DNA of 6,532 bases from CAZWVM01 sp964637705 (lineage in GTDB: Bacteria > UBA8481). Shown in pieces: positions 1-6,245 of the stretch. Numbering within the stretch: the stretch's first letter is position 1; every line of letters starts with the position of its first letter. Under the pieces are notes generated by a model, which searched no databases, was not told where the DNA came from, and was given only the letters and a program-made list of their open reading frames with translations. The stretch is taken from positions 1 to 6,532 of the forward strand of contig CAZWVM010000192.1 in assembly GCA_964637705.1 (NCBI GenBank), in the 5' to 3' direction. The translations under genes were made by a program, and so were the position numbers.

Positions 1-1426
1 TGAAGCGGTCGATGTTCGCGGCGATGACGAGGCACTTCTCGTTCTCGCGGCGCGCGGCCTCCAGGGCCGACTTCACCCGCTCCTGGAAGAAGGTGCGGTT
101 GGGCAGGCCGGTCATCGGATCGTGGTACTCGACGAACTTCTTCCGTTCCTCGACCTGCTGGCGCTCGGAGAGGTCGCGGCAGACCAGGGTCAGGACGGGC
201 TCGTCGCCCTGCGACATGCGGGAGAGCAGCGCCTCCACCAGCGTCTCCTTGCCGTCGCCGCGCGCGACGGTCAGTTCCTCGATGTGGAGGCCCCGGGCCG
301 GATCGATGTGGTCCTGCATGCGCTGGAAGCGCGAAGGCGAGACGCCCAGGATGGCTGCGGCATCGCGCCCCGGGAAGTCCTCGCGGCGGCGGCCGAGGAT
401 GCGGGCCGCGGACGCGTTGACCTGCAAGATGGCGCGCGTCTCGCGATCGATCAGGAGGATCCCCTCGCTCGAGTTCTCGAAGAAGTGCATCCGCAGCCTC
501 TCGCTCGACTCGCGCGCGGTCAGCGAGTCGACAAGCCGGTAGAGAAGGAACCCCAGGAGAATCGCCGCGACGGCGCCCAGCACCGAGACGCCCACGAAGA
601 AGAAGACGGCCGCGCTCAGTCCCTGCTTATGGATCGACCGGTCGTCCACGACGCGGAGGAACTGGATCACCCGGCCCTCCACGTCCGCCAGCGGAACGAA
701 CCCCGCGATCCGTCGATCGCTCAAGGGCACCTGCACGGCCGCGGCGCCCGCGGCGAAGGCACGGCGGGCCTCCGTGACGCTCGGATCGACCGCCTCGGTC
801 GAGATCAGTCCGATCTCCAAATCGAGCGTCCGTCCCATCTCCGCGATCTCCGCGTCGTCGAGATAGCGTCCGAAGACGATCGTGCCCCGCGACGGGCCCG
901 TGCCCAGGCTCGTCAGGATCGGGTTGGCCGAGACGAGCATCGGTCCGAGGTGCGTGGCGACGATCCCTCGCACCCGGCCGCTTTCGTCCTCGCCCCGGAA
1001 TAGGACATCGACGGCGAGCAGGGATTCGACGAGGCGGGGCGGAGGATCCGCCAGGAGATCGCGCACCGGATCGTAGGTCTTCGCGTGGACGACGCGGCCA
1101 TCGCGGTGACGAATGAGCATGAGGTTGAGACGCAATTCGCGGAAGGGCTGTTTCGTCCCGTTCTCGCGCAGGAATGACGGGTTGCGGTCCTCCACGAAGG
1201 CGTAGAGGTGGTCCCAGCAGGACCAGTCGGCGCAGGAACCGGCGATGGCCGTGAGCGCCGACTCGATGCCCTGCCGCGCGCGGCGAACCTCGGTCGCGAT
1301 CCGGTCGTTCTCCAGCCGTTCGTAGCTGTCGAGGAAGACCGATTCGAGGAGAACGCCGGTGCCCACTACGAGAAGGAGGTAACCGAAGACCAGCGCCCGG
1401 AGGATCCTGCGTTGGTGAAGCTTCAC
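1..1426 (-). CDS. CHASE4-PAS-GGDEF membrane sensor protein, partial (C-terminus off the left edge)
   Basis: Probable membrane sensor of the cyclic-di-GMP signalling type. I translated 475 residues before the left edge. The N-terminus is basic and followed by a membrane segment at about residues 8-28. An extracytoplasmic region at about 30-265 carries the CHASE4-like motif DWSCWDHLYAFVED (67-80). A second membrane segment lies at about 271-297, a PAS-like domain at about 305-420, and a GGDEF domain opens at about 430 (HDPMTGLPNR at 435-444). No HAMP domain is evident between the second membrane segment and PAS. The GGEEF motif and any EAL domain lie outside the window. The GTG start at 1426 is chosen because GAGGTG sits 8 bases upstream. 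An in-frame ATG at 1483, one base after the yjbQ stop, would add 19 Arg/Gly-rich residues. At the usual metal-ligand position the sequence reads AANIDRF, with Asn in place of Asp, so cyclase activity is doubtful. The domain architecture is secure; the input signal and output activity are not visible. Confidence 0.9.
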   Translation of the reverse strand, partial: MKLHQRRILRALVFGYLLLVVGTGVLLESVFLDSYERLENDRIATEVRRARQGIESALTAIAGSCADWSCWDHLYAFVEDRNPSFLRENGTKQPFRELRLNLMLIRHRDGRVVHAKTYDPVRDLLADPPPRLVESLLAVDVLFRGEDESGRVRGIVATHLGPMLVSANPILTSLGTGPSRGTIVFGRYLDDAEIAEMGRTLDLEIGLISTEAVDPSVTEARRAFAAGAAAVQVPLSDRRIAGFVPLADVEGRVIQFLRVVDDRSIHKQGLSAAVFFFVGVSVLGAVAAILLGFLLYRLVDSLTARESSERLRMHFFENSSEGILLIDRETRAILQVNASAARILGRRREDFPGRDAAAILGVSPSRFQRMQDHIDPARGLHIEELTVARGDGKETLVEALLSRMSQGDEPVLTLVCRDLSERQQVEERKKFVEYHDPMTGLPNRTFFQERVKSALEAARRENEKCLVIAANIDRF

Positions 1427-1484
1427 GCTTCGACCACCTCGTCTCCCCCCGGTTTCGCGCCCCCGCCCCGGCGCCGGATGCATT

Positions 1485-1904
1485 CTACTCCCCGATGATC
1501 TTGACGAGAACCCTCTTTCTTCGACGCCCGTCGAACTCGCCGTAGAAGATCTCCTCCCAGGGGCCGAGATCGAGGTCGCCGCCCGTCACGGCGACGACGA
1601 CCTCGCGGCCCATGATCGTGCGCTTCAGGTGCGCGTCAGCGTTGTCCTCGCCGGTGTCGTTGTGGCGATACTGCCGCACGGGTGCGTGCGGGGCGAGTTT
1701 CTCGAGCCAGGTCTCGAAATCGTTCCAGAGGCCGGACTCGTTGTCGTTCACGAAGACGGAGGCGGTGATGTGCATGGCGTTGACGAGGCAGAGGCCGTCC
1801 CGGACACCGGAACGGTCCACGAGTTCCCGCACCTTGTCCGTGATCCGGACGAAGGCGACGCGCGACGGCGTCTGGAACCAGAGTTCCTCGCGGAGGGTCT
1901 TCAC
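1485..1904 (-). CDS. yjbQ: YjbQ/UPF0047 family protein (secondary thiamine-phosphate synthase family)
   Basis: Small cytosolic protein of 139 residues, about the family's usual length (E. coli YjbQ is about 138). Family features are present in order: an N-terminal strand region (TLREELWFQT); HITASVFVNDNE (45-56); the block YRHNDTGEDNADAHL (79-93), whose His and Asp residues are likely active-site or metal ligands; G99; and GGDLDLGPWEEIFYGEFDG (108-126) followed by a basic RRRKRVLV strand. Family members have been reported with weak thiamine-phosphate synthase activity; the physiological role is unsettled, so the name should be taken loosely. The only usable in-frame start after the preceding gene's stop is GTG at 1904, 17 bases downstream of that stop. 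Its Shine-Dalgarno is poor (AGGAA about 15 bases away), which suggests coupling to translation of the CARDB gene. The same frame stays open far upstream, but that part overlaps the CARDB gene and is not protein-like. Confidence 0.92.
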   Translation of the reverse strand: MKTLREELWFQTPSRVAFVRITDKVRELVDRSGVRDGLCLVNAMHITASVFVNDNESGLWNDFETWLEKLAPHAPVRQYRHNDTGEDNADAHLKRTIMGREVVVAVTGGDLDLGPWEEIFYGEFDGRRRKRVLVKIIGE

Positions 1905-1921
1905 GGCGACCGGCGCGATTC

Positions 1922-2722
1922 CTAGCGGTTCCTCACCTCGACGTTGCGCCGCGCCGAGTTGTTTGTCTCGTCCTTCTCGACGATCTTCAGGGCCGGGTCG
2001 ACCTTCACCACCAGAACGCGCGGTCCGCGCAGGCGCGGGGTCCAGTTGAAGGAGACCGTCCGAACGGTTTCGGGCGGAATCGCGGCGATGACGCGCGTCG
2101 CCTCCTTCACGCCCTCGATCTCGAATTCCACCTCGACGTTCTCGGCGGCAAGATCGCCGTGGTTCTTCACCTCGACGGTGATCGTGGAGGGCGAACCGAC
2201 GCGCGGCGCGGGGTAGACGGAGATGTCGCGAACGGCGAGATCGGCGGCGATCATCGGTCCCGAATCGCCGTTCTCGGCGCCGCCTCCCGAGACGTTGTAC
2301 GCGACGACGAGCGGTTCGGTGCGCGTGTTGTTCTCCTCGTTCGACTCGCCCACCTGATTGTCCGGATCGACCGTGACGGCGACGGTATAGGAACCCTCGG
2401 CCGGAGGCAGCCAGCGCACCGAGAATCCCGCGTCGCGGCCGGAGCGCAGGGCCCCGACCGTATGCCGACCGACGACGTCGCCGTTCACGCGGACGACAAC
2501 CGTGACCCGGTCGGCGCGGCCGTTGCCGTGGTTGGCGACCATGCCCTCGATGAAGACGGCCTGCTCGGGTCCGAGGCGATCCATCGAACCGGGGAGACCG
2601 CGGGGCGCGGCATCGTAGGTGAGAGCGCCCGAGACGACGAGGTCGGGGAGGGCGTGGGAAACGGCGGGCAGGGCGGCCAGGAGCGCGAAAGCCGAGAGTG
2701 CGACGGCGAGGAACTGCTTCAT
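1922..2722 (-). CDS. Secreted protein with two CARDB (Ig-like) domains
   Basis: 266-residue exported protein. Residues 1-24 form a clear signal peptide: K2, a hydrophobic core at about 4-18, and a likely cleavage after VSHA (21-24). Two CARDB-type beta-sandwich repeats follow, at about 25-145 and 162-266. Each starts with a DL(V/A)V strand (PDLVV, ADLAV) and ends with the hallmark calcium-site-like turn: VDPDNQVGESNEENN in the first, VDPALKIVEKDETNN in the second. A Gly/Asn/Ser-rich linker joins them (VSGGGAENGDSG). CARDB domains are cell-adhesion-related modules usually found in surface or secreted proteins. No membrane anchor, lipobox, LPXTG or sorting tail is visible, so this is likely periplasmic or released. 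ATG at 2722 has a good GGAGGT 4 bases upstream. A small hairpin and the palindromic element lie upstream. The ligand or partner is unknown; it may be a structural or binding subunit. Confidence 0.92.
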   Translation of the reverse strand: MKQFLAVALSAFALLAALPAVSHALPDLVVSGALTYDAAPRGLPGSMDRLGPEQAVFIEGMVANHGNGRADRVTVVVRVNGDVVGRHTVGALRSGRDAGFSVRWLPPAEGSYTVAVTVDPDNQVGESNEENNTRTEPLVVAYNVSGGGAENGDSGPMIAADLAVRDISVYPAPRVGSPSTITVEVKNHGDLAAENVEVEFEIEGVKEATRVIAAIPPETVRTVSFNWTPRLRGPRVLVVKVDPALKIVEKDETNNSARRNVEVRNR

Positions 2723-2726
2723 GGGA

Positions 2727-2732
2727 ACCTCC
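2727..2732 (-). promoter_or_regulatory. Ribosome binding site of the CARDB gene
   Basis: GGAGGT on the minus strand, 4 bases before the ATG at 2722. It matches the anti-Shine-Dalgarno core and supports that start. Confidence 0.75.
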
Positions 2733-2740
2733 GGTTCGTG

Positions 2741-2760
2741 GGCGGCGCCGTAACGCCGCC
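2741..2760 (-). other. Small GC hairpin in the leader of the CARDB gene
   Basis: A perfect 7-bp stem (GGCGGCG/CGCCGCC) with a 6-base loop, ending 18 bases upstream of the CARDB gene's ATG. No U-run follows on the minus strand, so it is not a standard intrinsic terminator. It may affect mRNA stability or be chance in GC-rich DNA. Confidence 0.4.
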
Positions 2761-2784
2761 GGGCTGGGAGGATGATAGCGGAAA

Positions 2785-2847
2785 CCGGGTGTCAGGCATA
2801 CGCAATTACGCACACGTCAGGCGCAAGTGCGTATGCCTGACACCCGG
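2785..2847. repeat. 63-base palindromic (REP/MITE-like) element
   Basis: Perfect 20-bp inverted arms, CCGGGTGTCAGGCATACGCA at 2785-2804 and its exact complement at 2828-2847, flank a 23-base loop. The loop contains a further GTCAGGC (2816-2822), so the GCCTGAC at 2835-2841 can pair with either that copy or the one at 2791-2797. The loop also holds CGCAAGTGCG (2822-2831). The sequence is less GC-rich than its surroundings. It begins two bases after the ugd stop and precedes the CARDB gene. From memory, dispersed palindromes containing GTGTCTGACAC- or GTGTCAGGC-type cores occur in many GC-rich genomes, some linked to REP-associated tyrosine transposases; no such transposase is in this window and this is the only copy here. 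As RNA from the ugd transcript it would form a very strong 3' stem, but only a TTT follows, so it is at best an atypical terminator or an exonuclease block. The inverted repeat is certain; its family is an inference. Confidence 0.85.
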
Positions 2848-2849
2848 CT

Positions 2850-4187
2850 CTATTCCGCCCTCAAGACCGCCGGGCGGCCGACGGAATAGTAGATGAAGCC
2901 GAGTTCGCGCATGTGAGCGGGATTGAAGATGTTGCGGCCGTCGATGACGACGGGCTGCTTGAGCAGGCCCTTGAGCCGGGCCGGGTCGGCCTCCTTGAAC
3001 TCCTTCCACTCGGTCAGCACGAGGAGCGCATCGGCCCCCTCCGCCGCCTCGTCGCGCGACGCGACGTATCGGACGTGCTCGGGCAGAAGCGCCTTCGCCT
3101 TCTCCATCGCCACCGGATCGTACGCGACCAGCTCCGCGCCCTCCGCGGCCAGGGCGCCGAGGATGTCGATCGAGGGGGCGCTGCGCATGTCGTCGGTCTC
3201 GGGCTTGAAGGAGAGTCCCCACACGCCGAGGCGCTTCCCCTTCACGACCCAGAGCGCGTCATGGACCTTGTGCAGAAAGAGCCGCCTCTGCTCCTCGTTG
3301 ATCCGCTCGACCTCCTTCAGGATCGAGAGATCCACGCCCTTGTCGCGGGCGATGCGGTGGAAGGCCTTCACGTCCTTGGGAAAGCAGGAGCCGCCGTAGC
3401 CAAGGCCCGCGCACAAAAAGCTCGCGCCGATGCGACGGTCGAGCCCCATTCCCCGCGCGATCAGCTCCACGTCCGCGCCCGTCGCCTCCGCCAGCTGCGC
3501 CACGGCGTTGATGAAGGAGATCTTGGTCGCGAGAAACGAGTTCGAAGCGTGCTTGATGATCTCGGCGGAATGGATGTCGGTGACGAGGAGCGGAGCTTTC
3601 ACGGGCTCGTACAGCTCCCTGAGCATCTGCTCGGCGCGCGGCGAGGGGACGCCCACGACGATGCGGTCCGGGTTGAGAAAATCGCCGACGGCCGAACCCT
3701 CGCGCAGGAACTCCGGGTTCGACGCCACGTCGAACTCGCATTCCTTCGGCGCATAGAGCCGGATCGTGCGCGAGACCTTGTCGCCGGTCTCAACGGGCAC
3801 CGTGCTCTTGTCGACGATCAGCCGGTACGACCCGGCCGGCAGCTTCGCCATCTCCGCGGCGATCTCCCGCGCGGCGTTCTCGACGTAGGAGAGGTCCGCC
3901 GAGCCGTCGTCGCGGGGCGGCGTGTTCACGGCGATGAAGATCACCTCGGTCTCGCGAACGGCCTTCTCGATCGAGGTGCTGTAGGCGAGGCGTCCGGCGG
4001 CGCGGTTTTTCGCAAGCAGTTCCGGCAGGCCCGGTTCGTAGATCGGGCACCCGCCCGCCTCCAGCATCGCGACCTTCTCCGCGTTGTTGTCGACGCAGAG
4101 GACCTTGTGCCCGATCTCCGCGAAGCAGGCGCCGGAGACGAGGCCGACGTAACCCGAACCGATGATGCTGACCGTCTTCTGTGCCAT
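2850..4187 (-). CDS. ugd: UDP-glucose 6-dehydrogenase
   Basis: Oxidises UDP-glucose to UDP-glucuronate with two NAD+ in the cytosol, supplying acidic sugar for surface polysaccharides or LPS. The 445-residue protein has the full family layout. An N-terminal Rossmann NAD domain carries GSGYVG (10-15) and D33 at the end of strand 2, followed by VNTP (87-90), DKSTVPVETG (126-135) and NPEFLREG (157-164). The central helix has EIIKHASNSFLATKISF (209-225) with the conserved Lys212. The catalytic motif is GYGGSCFPKD (263-272) with Cys268 and Asp272. The C-terminal UDP-binding domain has WGLSFKPETDDMRSAPS (323-339) and VVIDGRNIF (413-421). Length is typical of the bacterial class, and all the catalytic residues I checked are present. 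GAGGAG lies 9 bases before the ATG at 4187 and only 3 before an in-frame ATG at 4193, so 4187 is preferred; 4193 would add Met-Thr. It follows lptD by about 40 bases and probably shares its transcript. Confidence 0.97.
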   Translation of the reverse strand: MAQKTVSIIGSGYVGLVSGACFAEIGHKVLCVDNNAEKVAMLEAGGCPIYEPGLPELLAKNRAAGRLAYSTSIEKAVRETEVIFIAVNTPPRDDGSADLSYVENAAREIAAEMAKLPAGSYRLIVDKSTVPVETGDKVSRTIRLYAPKECEFDVASNPEFLREGSAVGDFLNPDRIVVGVPSPRAEQMLRELYEPVKAPLLVTDIHSAEIIKHASNSFLATKISFINAVAQLAEATGADVELIARGMGLDRRIGASFLCAGLGYGGSCFPKDVKAFHRIARDKGVDLSILKEVERINEEQRRLFLHKVHDALWVVKGKRLGVWGLSFKPETDDMRSAPSIDILGALAAEGAELVAYDPVAMEKAKALLPEHVRYVASRDEAAEGADALLVLTEWKEFKEADPARLKGLLKQPVVIDGRNIFNPAHMRELGFIYYSVGRPAVLRAE

Positions 4188-4196
4188 CGTCATACG

Positions 4197-4202
4197 CTCC
4201 TC
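4197..4202 (-). promoter_or_regulatory. Ribosome binding site of ugd
   Basis: GAGGAG on the minus strand. It is 9 bases from the ATG at 4187 and 3 from the ATG at 4193; the spacing decides for 4187. Confidence 0.7.
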
Positions 4203-4206
4203 AGCC

Positions 4207-4231
4207 GATCGGGGCTTTGCCACCCCGGATC
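4207..4231 (-). other. Hairpin between lptD and ugd, overlapping the lptD stop codon
   Basis: The minus-strand RNA can pair GATC-(bulged C)-GGGG with CCCC-GATC around an 8-base loop; an inner GGC/GCC pairing with an AAA loop is an alternative. The 5' leg includes the last two bases of the lptD TGA, and the 3' leg ends a few bases before the ugd GAGGAG. No U-run follows, so read-through into ugd is expected. It could be a processing or stability element, or fortuitous. Confidence 0.45.
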
Positions 4232-6245
4232 AGGGAAAGATCATCTCCACCGACGCCCGCACGTCCCACCGGTCCGTGGCGGCCTGGTCGGTCACCTCGA
4301 GACCCAGGATGAAGTCGTGCAGGTACCTCTTCGCGCCGACGCGCGCATAGTCCAGCCGGCCCCGCTCGATGTTGTAGGAGCCGCCCGCGGAGGCAACCCA
4401 GCCCTGGGCGAGACCCGCGCGGGCCGTCGGAGGTCCCTCCGTCAGGCGGGCCTCCAGCTGGAACCCGGCGTTCTCCTGGTCCGGCACGCCCGCGTCTCCG
4501 CGGCGGAAATAGTAGGAGGCCGAGCCGGAGAGGCGCGCGGCCGCGTACCCGAGTTCCAGGAGCGCGTCGCGCATCCGGTTCCGACCGGGCTCGATCGTGA
4601 CGGCCCCGTCCAGGGTCGCCGCCCGGCCCGGCCAGGCGGATACCTTGGCCGTGACGGGCAGGTAACGCTCGTCGCCGACTCTATCGAAATCGAAACCACC
4701 GTCAAGCCTCAGCCGGATCCGTTCGCGCCACGCCGTGCCGCGCCGCTTCAGAAGCCCCTGGTCGAGGACGAGACGCACCAGGCGCGCGTCGCGAACCTGG
4801 TCGATGTGCTCGATGATCGCGTTCGGCCGCCCCCGTTCCTCGATCATTCCCCGCTCGGTGAACTCCACGACGGGGCGCACCGACCAGCTCAGGCCGTTCG
4901 CGAAATCGGCGCGCCGGAACGTCGCGAGCGAGACACCGGCCGAGGGCATGAGCCGGCTCGTTCCGCTCCACGGATCGGTGTCGTCCTCGTAGGCGAGGTA
5001 ATCGACGGCGGCCTGCGGCGTCAGCACGAATCCCGCTCCGATCGCGAGCGGCTTCTTGACGCGCAGGGAGGAGTTGAAACGCGCGAGGTGGACGAGGTTT
5101 TGGGGGTTGGGATTGTCGCGCCTCGCCAGGGCCGTCGCTCCGCTGTCGTAGGGGTGGCTGTGGCGGAAGACGGCGATCCCGCCGTCGAACTCGTACCAGG
5201 CCGCGCCACCCAGGGAATGCGGGTGGAGGTTCCACCTCAATTCCGGCAGGCGCTCCACGAGGTCGTAGTCCCGGCGCTGGGTGTTCGTCACGACGCGCAG
5301 GACCCCCGCGGCGCCGTCGCCGCGCCAGGAGAGCGACGCGGAGGATTGCGGGTCGGGCCGAGAGACGAACTCGGGGAAGCGGTAATCCTGGAGGAAGAGC
5401 CCGTCGGTGACGTAGTCGAGCGAGCCGCGGGCTGTGACGCGCTCGAAAAACTCCTGCCGGTAGAGTGCCCGCGCCACGCCGCGTCCGCCGCGATCGCGCT
5501 CGTCGATGCGGTAGAGGTCGAGGGCCAGGGAGCCCCGCCGCAGGGCGATGTCGTGCTCGACGCCGTAACCCCAGCCGCGATGGCTTCTCCAGTCGACCTT
5601 CAGTTCCCCTTCGCCAAGCCGCCCCAGGCCGTAACCGTAGCCCATCTTCACGAAGTAACCCTCGTAATCGGACTTGCCGAGCCGGATCCGGAAGGGCGGG
5701 CGAGCGCCGCCGACCCTGGTGGAAAGATAGGGCCACCAGAAGACCGGGGTGCGCCCGATCCGCATCGTCGCACTGCGGATGCGGAGGCGATTGTCCCTGT
5801 AGGAGGCGCTCCCGACGCGGAAATGGTAGTGGGGCGGGTCGTGATCGCAGGCGGTGACGTGAACGTCCTCCATCGCGAAGCGATCCGTCCCTTCGATCGA
5901 GAGAACCGCGGCGCGCACGAACCAGGAGTCCTCGACGAAACGCGCGTTCTCGAAGCTCCCGCGCTCGGCGGCGACGTCGTAGGAGCCCCGCTCGGCCAGG
6001 ACGCGCCAGGGCCCGTAGTCGATCGTGACGCCGCCCGTGGCGTCCAGGACGCCGTCGAGACGCCCCGCGATGCGATCCGCCCGCAGGACGATCTCGCTCT
6101 CCCCTTCCCCCGCGGACCTCGTCACGACGACGCTGCCCACGAGTTCGATCGTGCGGGTGTCGACGTCGTAGCGCGTGGAGTCGGCCTCGAAGCTCACGGG
6201 CGGCGAGGCGGCCTCCAGGAGGAGGGCGGCGATGAAACCGATCAC
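4230..6245 (-). CDS. lptD: LptD-like outer-membrane LPS-assembly protein (OstA/LptD family)
   Basis: Likely the outer-membrane beta-barrel that inserts LPS into the outer leaflet. Encoded length is 671 residues, shorter than the roughly 780 of E. coli LptD. A weak, short hydrophobic leader (IGFIAALLL, 2-10) with no basic residue is followed by an OstA-type beta-jellyroll at about 15-130, with repeating strands such as ADSTRYDVDTRTIELVG and LRADRIAGRLDGVLDATGG. The family's linker signature is clear: CDHDPPHYHF (133-142) followed by PVFWWPYLS (167-175). The rest is alternating polar/aromatic strand sequence typical of a barrel, ending in ...VEMIFP rather than a strictly terminal Phe. Only one cysteine (C133) is present, so the intramolecular disulfides used by E. 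coli LptD cannot form. The GTG start at 6245 overlaps the kinase stop as GTGA, with GAGGG upstream; no other start codon lies nearby in this frame. No lptE or other lpt gene is in the window. Family assignment is firm; ortholog status is likely. Confidence 0.88.
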   Translation of the reverse strand: MIGFIAALLLEAASPPVSFEADSTRYDVDTRTIELVGSVVVTRSAGEGESEIVLRADRIAGRLDGVLDATGGVTIDYGPWRVLAERGSYDVAAERGSFENARFVEDSWFVRAAVLSIEGTDRFAMEDVHVTACDHDPPHYHFRVGSASYRDNRLRIRSATMRIGRTPVFWWPYLSTRVGGARPPFRIRLGKSDYEGYFVKMGYGYGLGRLGEGELKVDWRSHRGWGYGVEHDIALRRGSLALDLYRIDERDRGGRGVARALYRQEFFERVTARGSLDYVTDGLFLQDYRFPEFVSRPDPQSSASLSWRGDGAAGVLRVVTNTQRRDYDLVERLPELRWNLHPHSLGGAAWYEFDGGIAVFRHSHPYDSGATALARRDNPNPQNLVHLARFNSSLRVKKPLAIGAGFVLTPQAAVDYLAYEDDTDPWSGTSRLMPSAGVSLATFRRADFANGLSWSVRPVVEFTERGMIEERGRPNAIIEHIDQVRDARLVRLVLDQGLLKRRGTAWRERIRLRLDGGFDFDRVGDERYLPVTAKVSAWPGRAATLDGAVTIEPGRNRMRDALLELGYAAARLSGSASYYFRRGDAGVPDQENAGFQLEARLTEGPPTARAGLAQGWVASAGGSYNIERGRLDYARVGAKRYLHDFILGLEVTDQAATDRWDVRASVEMIFP

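Noticed and set aside
122..1003. Plus-strand open frame of about 293 codons opposite the sensor gene
   Set aside because: Low-complexity composition without motifs; the minus strand gives an uninterrupted CHASE4-PAS-GGDEF protein over the same bases.
1468..1477. Perfect 10-base palindrome CCGGCGCCGG between yjbQ and the sensor gene start
   Set aside because: Short and made only of G and C within very GC-rich DNA; expected by chance and with no supporting context.
2772..2795. Possible sigma-70 promoter for the CARDB gene: CTGACA and TATCAT on the minus strand
   Set aside because: The spacing is only 12 bases instead of about 17, and at the correct distance the hexamer is TATGCC. I do not regard it as a supported promoter.
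1905..2813. Upstream extension of the yjbQ frame as an N-terminal fusion of about 300 residues
   Set aside because: It overlaps the CARDB gene in another frame, is almost purely Arg/Gly-rich, and its ATG lies inside the palindromic element. YjbQ proteins are about 140 residues, matching the GTG start at 1904.
2785..2847. Palindromic element read as a classical intrinsic terminator of ugd, or as a CRISPR repeat
   Set aside because: Only three T residues follow the stem on the minus strand, so it is not a standard U-run terminator. There is a single copy with no regularly spaced repeats, so it is not CRISPR.
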